From Thermoleophilaceae bacterium (GTDB lineage: Bacteria; Actinomycetota; Thermoleophilia; Solirubrobacterales; Thermoleophilaceae), in NCBI GenBank assembly GCA_030447875.1, contig JAUJOA010000003.1:97416-151858 (forward strand): 54,443 bases of DNA, written 5' to 3'. The notes beneath the pieces are model-generated. The model had not been told where the DNA came from and ran no database searches. It saw nothing but the letters and a program-made list of their open reading frames with translations. The position numbers and the translations under genes were made by a program. Positions 9,211 through 15,954 of this stretch are shown here, piece after piece (within the stretch, counting starts at the first letter, position 1; every line of letters starts with the position of its first letter).

Positions 9211-9960
9211 GTGACCTGGACCGAGAGTCACTCGGCGTCGTTCACCGCACGTCACGAGGCCAGCGACACCGACGCGGCGGCGAAGGTCCTCGACCGGCTC
9301 GAGCGTTTCCGCGCCCACCTCGACGGGCGCTTTGAGAGAACGCCGGGGGAGGTAGAGGTCGTCATCCATGGTCAGCCGTTCCTGCTCGCGCTCGCGCATC
9401 CGTGGCTGCCGGTGGCACGGATGGTCGCGGCGCCGGCCAGCCGGCGCTACTTCGCCGGATGGTTCTCGTCCGGCGAGATTCACGTCCTCGAGCCGGCCGC
9501 CCTCCAACGACGCGCGTCGGGCTTGCCCGAGTCGAGGCGGGCGCTCGAGCTGGCGCCGCTCCACGAGTACATGCACCTCGTCATCGGCGATAACAACGCG
9601 GGGCTGCCTCCGCCCTTCACTCCCAGAAGCTTCTCGCGCTATCTTCACTGGACCTGGCTCTGCGAGGGTGCCGCCACGTACTTCTCCGGCCAGAGCCGGC
9701 TTCTGCGCCCGGCGATCGTGCGGCGGCTTCGCGAGGGCACCGCGCCGACGCTGCCGCCCGCGGCACGCGACGCGCAACTGCTCGGAGGAGCCGTCTTCGA
9801 CCTGCTCGAGGAGAGCGCCGGGGTCGGCGCCTGCGTGAGGCTTGCATCGAGCCTGCCTGCGGGAGGGCCGACCCGAGCGATCGAGCAGGCATTCGCTCGC
9901 CCGCTGCCCGCGGTCGCCCGCGACTGGCGTGACTACCTCGACGGCCTGACCGCGCTCTAG
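9211..9960 (+). CDS. Putative gluzincin-type metallopeptidase-like protein
   Basis: The GTG at 9211 (249 residues) is chosen because the longer open frame would overlap the ceramidase-like gene by about 160 bases. The protein has HEYMH at residues 118-122 (HExxH zinc motif) and a downstream WLCEGAATYFSG with Glu152 placed like the third zinc ligand of gluzincins. The N-terminus (TESHSASFTARHEASDTDAAAKVL) resembles short actinobacterial hypothetical proteins that begin ESHS. No signal peptide or membrane segment is evident, so it looks cytoplasmic. Only 16 bases separate its start from the divergent ceramidase-like start, so the two genes must share overlapping promoter DNA. Peptidase activity is inferred from the motif alone. 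Confidence 0.68.
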   Translation: MTWTESHSASFTARHEASDTDAAAKVLDRLERFRAHLDGRFERTPGEVEVVIHGQPFLLALAHPWLPVARMVAAPASRRYFAGWFSSGEIHVLEPAALQRRASGLPESRRALELAPLHEYMHLVIGDNNAGLPPPFTPRSFSRYLHWTWLCEGAATYFSGQSRLLRPAIVRRLREGTAPTLPPAARDAQLLGGAVFDLLEESAGVGACVRLASSLPAGGPTRAIEQAFARPLPAVARDWRDYLDGLTAL

Positions 9961-10034
9961 AGTCGTTACCCGCTCATCCGTCCGGTCGGCCGGGCGGCCG
10001 AAACGCGGGACATCGTGGATCTCTCGCGCTTCGC

Positions 10035-10433
10035 TCAGTCGTGCCGCGCGAGAGGATCCGGCGCGCCGAGCTGCGTGACCTCCGGCGCGGCATACGGCTT
10101 CCCCGGATAGCCCCCGACAACGAGCACCCGAACGCCATCGTTGCCGGGCCACAGTTTGCGCGCGACCCCAGGCCCCACTCGCATCATCGTGTCTGGGTCG
10201 AGGCGATGTCGCTCGCCATGAATCTCGACCTCAGCGGAGCCACGCAGCGCCACGTAGACCTCCTCCTGGCCGTCTCCGGCGTGGTCATGCTCCGGGTAGT
10301 GCTCGAAGTTCGGCGGCATGTCAATCACCTGCAGCCCGAACGACTCGACGCCGAGCTCCGCCCGCGCCCGCTTGAACCCGCCGCGGTAGGCGGCCTCCAT
10401 CTCGTCGATCCTCTTCACCGCGTGACCTGCCAT
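10035..10433 (-). CDS. Cupin-domain protein
   Basis: A 132-residue single-domain cupin. The ATG at 10433 (MAGHAVKRIDEME) is preferred over an upstream start because GAGGAGG lies 5 bases before it. The beta-barrel motifs are visible: HYPEHDHAGDGQEEVYVALRG (metal-binding His and Glu of cupin motif 1) and the second half around MRVGPGVARKLWPG. Such small cupins are metal-binding enzymes or sensors; there is no basis here to choose a substrate. It is followed by about 140 bases without a gene before the stop of the next operon. It is on the same strand as the acyl-CoA dehydrogenases but downstream of a clear gap in the reverse direction, so it is probably a separate unit. Confidence 0.8.
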   Translation of the reverse strand: MAGHAVKRIDEMEAAYRGGFKRARAELGVESFGLQVIDMPPNFEHYPEHDHAGDGQEEVYVALRGSAEVEIHGERHRLDPDTMMRVGPGVARKLWPGNDGVRVLVVGGYPGKPYAAPEVTQLGAPDPLARHD

Positions 10434-10576
10434 TGGGCCTCCTCGCTGCTCCAGTAGCAAACCGACTGTGGTCGAGTTTCTACTTCATGGACTGCTCGAC
10501 CGCGCGCGATCCTCGAAAGCCAATCCTCCGAGTGCCGCCGCTCGGCCAAGCGCCGACCAACTCGCGCTTGTGCCGC

Positions 10577-11743
10577 CTAGAGCCCCAGGGTCTTCGCGAT
10601 GATGTTCCGCTGGATCTCCGAGGTGCCGCCGAAGATCGTCGTGACGACCGCCGAGCGCAGGTGGCGTTCCATCGGGTACTCGGACGCATAGCCATAGCCA
10701 CCCATGATCTGCATGCCTTCGAGAGCGCACTTCTTCGCCAGCTCGGTGGTGGCGAGCTTCACCATCGACGCCTCCTGGGGCAGCATCCGGTCCGGATCCT
10801 CGTCGGTGAGTCGTGCCACCGACCGCACCAGCAACCGAGCCTGCGTCAATCCGGTCGCGAGATCTGCGAACTTGTGCTGGATCGCCTGGAAGGAGCCGAT
10901 CGAGCGGCCGAACTGCGCGCGCTCCTTGGCGTAGGCGAGCGCCTCGTCGAAGGCGCGCTGGGCGAGGCCGAGCGCCTGCGCGCCGAGGATGACACGCTCG
11001 TTGTTGAGGCCCGCCATCAGCTGGGTCCAGCCGCTTCCCTCCACTCCGAGCAGCGCGTCCGCCGGGACGCGACAGTCCTCGAGGTACAGCTCGTTGGTCT
11101 CCGTGCCCCCGAGCGTCTGGATCGGCGTCATGGAGAAGCCGTCGGCCTCGCGCGGAACGAAGATCATCGACAGGCCCTCGTGGCGCGACGAGCCCTCGCC
11201 GGTCCGGCACACGACCAGCACGTGGCTGGCCTTGTGCGCGTACGAGCACCACATCTTCGAGCCGTTGACGACCCACTCGCCATCCTCGCGGCGGGCCGAG
11301 GTCTTGAGCGCGGCCACGTCCGAGCCCGCGTCGGCCTCCGACATCGCGATCGCCAGCGCGCCGCCCGCGGCCACCCGGCCCAGCAGGTCGCGCTTCTGGT
11401 CCTCCGTGCCGAAGCGGTTGAGGGCGCCCACGCAGATCAATGTCACGGCGTAGGCGCCCACGGGGGCCTGTCCGCGGGCGATCTCCTCGAGAAACAGCGC
11501 GGCGTCGAAGAAGCCACCCCCGGAGCCGCCGTACTCCTCGTCGATCGTCAGCCCGAGCCAGCCGAGCTCCGCCATGCGCCGCGCTATCTCGTCCGAGTGC
11601 AGGTCCTCGTAGTCCCTCGTGATCTCGCGCAGCCGATCGCCACCGAACTCGCGCGCCGAGAAGTCGCGGATCGAGCGCACGAAGTCCTGCTGCTCGTCGG
11701 TCAGCGCGAGGTCGGCGTTGCGCGTCAGCGTGGCGTCGAGCAT
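10577..11743 (-). CDS. Acyl-CoA dehydrogenase family protein lacking the usual catalytic Glu
   Basis: A 388-residue flavoprotein of the acyl-CoA dehydrogenase family (FAD-dependent alpha,beta-dehydrogenation of acyl-CoA, electrons to ETF). FAD/substrate blocks are present: AIAMSEADAGSDVAA, NGSKMWCSYAHKA, and the C-terminal MQIMGGYGYASEYPMERHLR. In the C-terminal motif that normally reads YEGTSEIQR the sequence is FGGTSEIQRN, so the usual base position is Gly. Such subunits are known in actinobacterial heterotetrameric enzymes, where the partner or another Glu provides the base. The gene lies 6 bases after a second family member (11750-13012), so the pair is almost certainly co-transcribed and may form one alpha2beta2 enzyme. 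The acyl substrate cannot be told. Confidence 0.88.
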   Translation of the reverse strand: MLDATLTRNADLALTDEQQDFVRSIRDFSAREFGGDRLREITRDYEDLHSDEIARRMAELGWLGLTIDEEYGGSGGGFFDAALFLEEIARGQAPVGAYAVTLICVGALNRFGTEDQKRDLLGRVAAGGALAIAMSEADAGSDVAALKTSARREDGEWVVNGSKMWCSYAHKASHVLVVCRTGEGSSRHEGLSMIFVPREADGFSMTPIQTLGGTETNELYLEDCRVPADALLGVEGSGWTQLMAGLNNERVILGAQALGLAQRAFDEALAYAKERAQFGRSIGSFQAIQHKFADLATGLTQARLLVRSVARLTDEDPDRMLPQEASMVKLATTELAKKCALEGMQIMGGYGYASEYPMERHLRSAVVTTIFGGTSEIQRNIIAKTLGL

Positions 11744-11749
11744 GTGCGC

Positions 11750-13012
11750 TCAGGCGGGTGCGCCGGCCGCCTGCGCGGCCGGGGCCTGCGCCTCCGCGAC
11801 CTGCGAGTCGGCGGCCTTGGCCCGGTTCAGCTCGCGCAGCGCGATCACCATCTTGTGCACCTCGTCCGGACCATCGGCCAGACGAAGCCACCGCCCCTGC
11901 CGCCACATGAGCGCGAGCGGCGTGTCGTCCGAGACGCCTAGCGCGCCGTGTACCTGAATGGCGCGATCGAGCACGTCCATGAAGACGTTGGCGGCGACGA
12001 CCTTGATCATCGAGATCTCCTGCCGCGCGGCCCGCTTGCCGGCCGTGTCCATCTTCCAGGCGGCGTGAAGCGTCATCAGCCGGGCGCCCTCGATCTCCAT
12101 CCGCGAGCGTGCGATGAAGTCCTGGACGAACTGCTTCTCGGCCAGCGGGCCGCCGAAGGCAGTGCGCTCGTTCGCCCGTCGGCACATCATCTCGAACGCA
12201 CGCTGGGCGCCGCCGATCGCCCGCATGCAGTGGTGGATACGGCCGGGTCCGAGCCGGTCCTGCGCGACGACGAAGCCGGCGCCGCGCTCCCCGAGCACGT
12301 TGGACGCGGGCACGCGGCAGTTCTCGTAGCGGATCTCCCAGTGGCCGGGTCCCCCGTCGTGACCCATCACCGACACGGGGCGCACGGCGTTGAACCCCGG
12401 CGTGTCGGTAGGCACGAGGATCATGCTCGCCCGCTTGTGCGGAGCGGCCTCGGGCTCCGTCACGACCATCGCGATCGCCACCTCGGCTCCGTTCGCGCCC
12501 GACGTGTACCACTTGTGCCCGTCGATCACCCACTCGTCGCCGTCAAGCACCGCCTGCGACCGAAGCCCTGTCGGATCCGAGCCGGCCGTATCGGGTTCGG
12601 TCATCGAGAAGCAGCTGCGGGTCTGACCCTCGAGCAGCGGCCTGAGCCAGCGCTCCTTCTGCTCCTCGGTCCCGTGCTCGGCGAGGATCTCCATGTTCCC
12701 GGTGTCGGGGGCCGAGCAGTTGAACACCATGGGCGCCACGAGATTGCGACCCATGACCTCGCAGAGCATCCCGTACTCCCAGTTCGTGAGCCCCGCGCCG
12801 TGCGCGTCGTCCGGCAAGAATAGGTTCCACAGGCCCTCTCCCTTCGCCCGCTCACGCAGCTCGACCAGCACGCGCGGGTAGGGAACCTCGCGACCGACCT
12901 CCTCATCGAGCGCCTCGAGGGCCTCCCGCTCGACGGGATCGACGTGCTCCGCGATGAACGACGCGATCCGCTCGCGGAGGGCGTCGACCTGCGGCGAGGG
13001 GGCAAAGTCCAC
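11750..13012 (-). CDS. ACAD10/11-like acyl-CoA dehydrogenase
   Basis: A 420-residue acyl-CoA dehydrogenase starting at GTG 13012. Features: SMTEPDTAGSDPTG (FAD contact), IDGHKWYTSGANGAE, and near the C-terminus LRLADGPDEVHKMVIALREL. That DGPDEVH ending is typical of the ACAD10/11 branch, in which Asp rather than Glu occupies the active-base region. The last 25 residues are an Ala-rich tail. It is the first gene of a two-gene unit with the dehydrogenase at 10577-11743. No ribosome site is visible; instead a long hairpin (13014-13062) ends one base before the GTG, so initiation may be leaderless or structure-controlled. Predicted role: fatty-acid or other acyl-CoA oxidation. Confidence 0.88.
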   Translation of the reverse strand: MDFAPSPQVDALRERIASFIAEHVDPVEREALEALDEEVGREVPYPRVLVELRERAKGEGLWNLFLPDDAHGAGLTNWEYGMLCEVMGRNLVAPMVFNCSAPDTGNMEILAEHGTEEQKERWLRPLLEGQTRSCFSMTEPDTAGSDPTGLRSQAVLDGDEWVIDGHKWYTSGANGAEVAIAMVVTEPEAAPHKRASMILVPTDTPGFNAVRPVSVMGHDGGPGHWEIRYENCRVPASNVLGERGAGFVVAQDRLGPGRIHHCMRAIGGAQRAFEMMCRRANERTAFGGPLAEKQFVQDFIARSRMEIEGARLMTLHAAWKMDTAGKRAARQEISMIKVVAANVFMDVLDRAIQVHGALGVSDDTPLALMWRQGRWLRLADGPDEVHKMVIALRELNRAKAADSQVAEAQAPAAQAAGAPA

Positions 13013-13013
13013 T

Positions 13014-13062
13014 GCTCGGCAGGCTACCTGTCGCGGAAAGCTTCCGCCCGCCCCTGCCGAGC
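13014..13062. repeat. Two-tier inverted repeat abutting the start of an acyl-CoA dehydrogenase
   Basis: Perfect 10-bp arms GCTCGGCAGG (13014-13023) and CCTGCCGAGC (13053-13062) enclose a second perfect hairpin, GCGGAA (13033-13038) with TTCCGC (13042-13047). The structure fills the whole 55-base gap between the zinc-ribbon gene stop (13068) and the dehydrogenase GTG (13012), both on the minus strand. It could terminate the upstream transcript or hide the start region of the downstream gene. No T-run is present. Confidence 0.6.
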
Positions 13063-13067
13063 GAGCT

Positions 13068-13586
13068 CTACGCGCCCTGGATCAGCAGCCAGGCGATGAG
13101 CGCGGCCAGTGCGCCGCCCGCGAGGATCGCCCCGAGCACCATCGCGGTCTGCGGGCCGCTCGGGCCCGGCTCGGGCCCGGTATGCGGGGTGACGAGCTCC
13201 GCGTCGAGGAGCGTTCCGTGTGCGGCTTCGGCGCCCGACTCCGGCACCATCACGTCGCGCGGACCGGCGGCGAGGAAGTCCGGCACGTCGAACCCGCGCG
13301 TGCGTCGCAGCACACTCGGTACACCCTCCTCGATCAGCAGGTTCTGGATCAGCTCGGCCTCCGCCTGATTGCGGCCGCCCGCGACCCGTACGAGGTCCCC
13401 GCGCGCGTACTCCGGCTTGATCTTCCGGGCGCGCGAGTGTGCGTCGCTGCGAGGCTCCGTGACCGAGGTCGCGCCGGCGTAGACGAGCGGCATTCCGCAC
13501 TGCACGCAGAAACGCTCGTCGAGCGGGTATCGACGCGCACAGGCAGGGCAGGCGAGCACGGCGTTGTCGCCCGAGCTACTCGACAA
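13068..13586 (-). CDS. Zinc-ribbon / DUF2007-like membrane-anchored protein
   Basis: A 172-residue protein beginning at TTG 13586, which has GAGGAG four bases upstream and overlaps the mec stop by 11 bases (GTG 13559 is the alternative). Domain order: an N-terminal zinc ribbon, CPACARRYPLDERFCVQCG (two CxxC pairs, about residues 13-31); a middle domain with the DUF2007 pattern of repeated short helices and strands (LVRVAGGRNQAEAELIQNLLIEEGVPS ... RDVMVPE, about 65-128); and one C-terminal membrane helix (AMVLGAILAGGALAALIAWLLI). DUF2007 proteins are described only as putative signal-transducing proteins. Coupling to mec suggests co-expression with the cysteine genes, but a functional link is not shown. 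Confidence 0.72.
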   Translation of the reverse strand: MSSSSGDNAVLACPACARRYPLDERFCVQCGMPLVYAGATSVTEPRSDAHSRARKIKPEYARGDLVRVAGGRNQAEAELIQNLLIEEGVPSVLRRTRGFDVPDFLAAGPRDVMVPESGAEAAHGTLLDAELVTPHTGPEPGPSGPQTAMVLGAILAGGALAALIAWLLIQGA

Positions 13587-13959
13587 GAAGCTCCTCTTCC
13601 TCCACTCGCCCCTCCGCGATTCGCCATGCCCTGACGTCGGGCTCGCCCTCGAGGGAGACGATCAAGTAGGTCCAGTGCGGATAGTGGGCGAGGTTGATGT
13701 CGGTCTGCGAGGGCTCGGCCGGGCTGCGGGGATGCGAGTGGTAGATCCCGACCTCGAAGCCCTCGTCGTCGAGCTCGTTCGCCGCCAGCAGGCTCTTCGG
13801 ATCCAGCTCGTAGCCATAGGGCGAGGCCCGGAGGCTCTCGGCTCGAAAGACCTCGTCGACCACTCCGTCGCGGGCGCGGAGATATCCGCAGCACTCGTTC
13901 GGTGCCGAATCGAGCGCGTGGTCCACGAGTGCGTCCCAGTGGGGCCGTTCGATGCGCAT
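13576..13959 (-). CDS. mec: Mec-like JAMM/M67 metallopeptidase (CysO-cysteine hydrolase)
   Basis: A 127-residue Mov34/MPN/PAD-1 (JAMM) peptidase. The longer upstream frame is rejected because MRIERPHWDALVDHAL at 13959 is the family N-terminus. The zinc site is complete: Glu22 in NECCGYL, then HSHPRSPAEPSQTD with His74, His76, Ser84 and Asp87. In mycobacteria Mec releases cysteine from the CysO-cysteine adduct. The same strand carries cysM, cysO and a MoeZ-like activator within 3 kb, which supports that role here. tatA and a broken gene on the other strand separate mec from cysM, so it has its own promoter; a TAGCCT box lies 8 bases before the ATG, the leaderless pattern. Confidence 0.87.
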   Translation of the reverse strand: MRIERPHWDALVDHALDSAPNECCGYLRARDGVVDEVFRAESLRASPYGYELDPKSLLAANELDDEGFEVGIYHSHPRSPAEPSQTDINLAHYPHWTYLIVSLEGEPDVRAWRIAEGRVEEEELLVE

Positions 13960-14003
13960 CGAGCACAAGGCTAGACAAGGCGCCGCCACTAAAGTTCGCT
14001 CTC

Positions 14004-14293
14004 GTGAGCGCCGATACGCGCCCGGCCCAGCGCGACGGGCGTTCCCGCCGCGACTTCTTCGGGCTGACCGCCCCCCGGCGGGCGCACTGGCGGCCACGTT
14101 GTCGGGCTGTGGCGGCGGCGGGCCGGAGGCGCCGCCGCCGGAGGTGCCGAACGGCGCCATCCTCACGGCGATCATGGCGAACGAGGGCCAGCATCTGGCG
14201 ATGCTGAGGCTCGCGGTGAACCGGAAACCGGTCCCGACCGCATTCGAGACAGCCGGCCGGAACTCTTCCTCTATCCTCGGCGACACCCGTTAA
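14004..14293 (+). pseudogene. Tat-signal lipoprotein, frameshifted
   Basis: From GTG 14004 the frame reads MSADTRPAQRDGRSRRDFFGLTA, a twin-arginine signal (RRDFF). At the C6 run 14071-14076 the continuation lies one frame away: PPAGALAATLSGCGGGG, a hydrophobic stretch ending in a lipobox (LSGC). Restoring one C joins them into a Tat-exported lipoprotein of about 97 residues whose remaining part, NGAILTAIMANEGQHLAMLRLA, looks like one helix pair of a ferritin-like domain. The protein then stops at 14291-14293, which is short for such a domain, so a second lesion or a real remnant is possible. tatA starts 12 bases later, and its ribosome site overlaps this stop. Either sequencing error or pseudogene. 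Confidence 0.68.
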
Positions 14294-14305
14294 GGAGCAG
14301 ACGCA

Positions 14306-14503
14306 ATGCCTAACGTCGGACCAATGGAGCTCATCATCGTCCTCGTGATCGCCCTGATCGTGCTCGGGCCGAAGAAGCTGCCCGACGTGGGCCGCTCCGT
14401 CGGGCGCGGCATGCGCGAGTTCAAGAGCGCGCTCAGCACCGATACCCACGACGACGAGCGCGACGCAGGCACCGACGACAAGCAGATCGCCCGCGGCGCC
14501 TGA
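14306..14503 (+). CDS. tatA: Twin-arginine translocase TatA/E subunit
   Basis: A 65-residue TatA protein. AAGGAG lies 8 bases before the ATG. The sequence has the short N-terminal membrane helix (MELIIVLVIALIVLG, about residues 7-21), the hinge GPKKLPDVGRSVGRGMREFKSAL forming the amphipathic helix, and a charged Asp-rich tail. TatA oligomerises to form the pore that moves folded proteins across the membrane. No tatB or tatC is nearby. The gene directly before it encodes a Tat-signal lipoprotein (broken here), so substrate and translocase subunit appear to have been one small operon. Confidence 0.95.
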   Translation: MPNVGPMELIIVLVIALIVLGPKKLPDVGRSVGRGMREFKSALSTDTHDDERDAGTDDKQIARGA

Positions 14504-14546
14504 TCACCGCCCCCCTAGCGCGGGTGCTCGCCCGCGCCGTTCGCCG

Positions 14547-15521
14547 CTACCAGAAGGACGCGGAGTCCAGCGTGTCCTCGAGCTCTTCGAGCGGCTTCGT
14601 GTAGACGCCGGAGCTCAGGTACTTCCAGCCGTCGTCGCACACGACGAAGACGACGTTGCCCTCGTCGAGGTCGCCCGCCGCACGCACGGCGATCGAGGCG
14701 ATGGCGCCGCTCGACACGCCCGCGAAGAGCCCCTCTTCGGCGAGCAGTCGCTTGGTCCAGATCACGGCGTCGCGGTTCGATACGAAGATCTTGCGGTCGA
14801 GCAGTGAGATGTCGACGATCGGTGGGATGAACCCGTCGTCCAGCGAGCGGAGGCCCTGCACCAGCTCGCCCTGAAGCGGCTCCGCGGCCACGATCTGGGT
14901 GTCCGCATCCTCCTCCTTCAACCGGCGCCCGACGCCCATCAGCGTGCCGCCGGTTCCGAGTCCGGCGACGAAGACGGCCACGTCGTCGAGCTCCTCGAGG
15001 ACCTCGATCGCGGTGCCGTTGTAGTGGGCCAGTGGATTCGCCTCGTTGCCGTACTGGTAGGGCATGTAGTAGGACGGGTCGTCCTCGGCCATGTCGAGCG
15101 CCATCGCGACCGCGCCGTTCGAGCCCTGCTCTCCAGGGGAGTAGACGATGTCCGCGCCGTACATCCGCAGCAGGCTCGTGCGCTCGGCGGTCACGTTGTC
15201 CGGCATGACGACCTTCAGCGGATACCCCTTGCGGGAGCAGATCATGGCGAGCGAGATGCCGGTGTTCCCGGAGGTCGGCTCGAGAATCGTCTGGCCCGGA
15301 CCGATCGCGCCGGTCATCTCGGCGTCCTCGATCATCGCCCGCGCCACGCGGTCCTTGACCGAGCCCGTGGGGTTGTGGCTCTCGAGCTTCGCGTAGATGC
15401 GTACGCCGGGCTTCGGTGAAAGGCGCTTGAGCTCGACGAGCGGCGTGTGCCCGATCGCCTGGACGATGTCGCCGTACTTGCCCCCGCACGGCCGGTTGTC
15501 GAGGCGCGGCTCGATCATCAC
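14547..15521 (-). CDS. cysM: CysM-type O-phosphoserine/cysteine synthase
   Basis: A 324-residue PLP enzyme of the cysteine synthase family. The PLP lysine is Lys56 in NPTGSVKDR; the phosphate-binding loop is TSGNTG and later GLGTGGTLMG. The C-terminal segment CDDGWKYLSSGVYTKPLEE matches the mobile C-terminus characteristic of actinobacterial CysM, which accepts sulfide from thiocarboxylated CysO onto O-phosphoserine. cysO ends 24 bases upstream. Start: GTG 15521 or ATG 15518. The TACACT -10 box 7 bases before the GTG favours a leaderless GTG start. Expected product is CysO-cysteine, to be released by Mec (13576-13959). Confidence 0.93.
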   Translation of the reverse strand: MMIEPRLDNRPCGGKYGDIVQAIGHTPLVELKRLSPKPGVRIYAKLESHNPTGSVKDRVARAMIEDAEMTGAIGPGQTILEPTSGNTGISLAMICSRKGYPLKVVMPDNVTAERTSLLRMYGADIVYSPGEQGSNGAVAMALDMAEDDPSYYMPYQYGNEANPLAHYNGTAIEVLEELDDVAVFVAGLGTGGTLMGVGRRLKEEDADTQIVAAEPLQGELVQGLRSLDDGFIPPIVDISLLDRKIFVSNRDAVIWTKRLLAEEGLFAGVSSGAIASIAVRAAGDLDEGNVVFVVCDDGWKYLSSGVYTKPLEELEDTLDSASFW

Positions 15522-15536
15522 TTCAAAAAGTGTAGC
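15520..15536 (-). promoter_or_regulatory. Promoter/operator of cysM, sharing a 17-mer with moeZ
   Basis: On the plus strand this reads acttcaaaaagtgtagc. On the transcribed strand it gives a TACACT -10 box followed by TTTTTGAAGT. The same 17 bases with one change lie upstream of moeZ (17164-17180). ACTTcaaaAAGT is a small inverted repeat and would cover the transcription start, a usual place for a repressor. Identification is by repetition only. Confidence 0.5.
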
Positions 15537-15545
15537 GCTGGCGCC

Positions 15546-15818
15546 CTAGCCGCCGGCCATCGCGGGCAGGATGACCAGCGTGTCGCGCTCGCCGACCGCC
15601 GTGTCGAGCCCCTGCAGGACCCGCACGTCCTCGTCGTTCAGATAGACGTTCACGTAGCGGTTCAGCTGGCCGTCCTCGGCAAAGAGCTGGCGCTCGGTGT
15701 CGGGATGGCTGGCGGCGAGCTCACGAAGCACCTCGCCGACCGTCCCGCCGTCGGCCGCGACCTCACGCTCACCTGCGGTGGAGGAGCGAAGGACCGGGGG
15801 AATCTTGATCGTGCTCAT
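15546..15818 (-). CDS. cysO: CysO-type sulfur-carrier protein (MoaD/ThiS fold)
   Basis: A 90-residue ubiquitin-like sulfur carrier ending in Gly-Gly (LPAMAGG), the C-terminus that is adenylated and converted to thiocarboxylate. The start is ATG 15818 (MSTIKIPPVLRSST); the longer frame upstream runs into a repeated non-coding element. Length and the sequence NRYVNVYLNDEDVR match mycobacterial CysO better than molybdopterin MoaD. It lies between the MoeZ-like activator (136 bases upstream) and cysM (24 bases downstream), the order expected for a cysteine-forming operon. It provides sulfur for CysM and receives the cysteine that Mec later removes. Confidence 0.92.
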   Translation of the reverse strand: MSTIKIPPVLRSSTAGEREVAADGGTVGEVLRELAASHPDTERQLFAEDGQLNRYVNVYLNDEDVRVLQGLDTAVGERDTLVILPAMAGG

Positions 15819-15856
15819 TGCGAAACGGTTGCCGCTGGGGCTGAGTGCAGGGGAGG

Positions 15857-15945
15857 CGAAAACCGAGCCTGGGAAGGACGCAGGGTCGAAGCCTTGGTGG
15901 GCCAAGGCGAGACCCGAGGACGCCGCCAGGCGAAGGTTTGCAGCC
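15857..15945 (-). repeat. Structured 3' repeat element, copy A (downstream of moeZ)
   Basis: An element of about 89 bases between the moeZ stop (15955) and the cysO start (15818), nearly identical to copy B after sufB (26349-26438) in the same orientation relative to the upstream gene. Plus-strand coordinates of the stems: outer GCCTGG 15867-15872 with CCAGGC 15926-15931; middle GGGTC 15883-15887 with GACCC 15911-15915; inner GCCTTGG 15891-15897 with CCAAGGC 15902-15908 around a 4-base loop. AAACC and GGTTT lie at the base. Two outer-stem pairs covary with copy B. Possible 3'-end processing signal, termination element or dispersed repeat. Confidence 0.75.
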
Positions 15946-15954
15946 TACCCTGCC

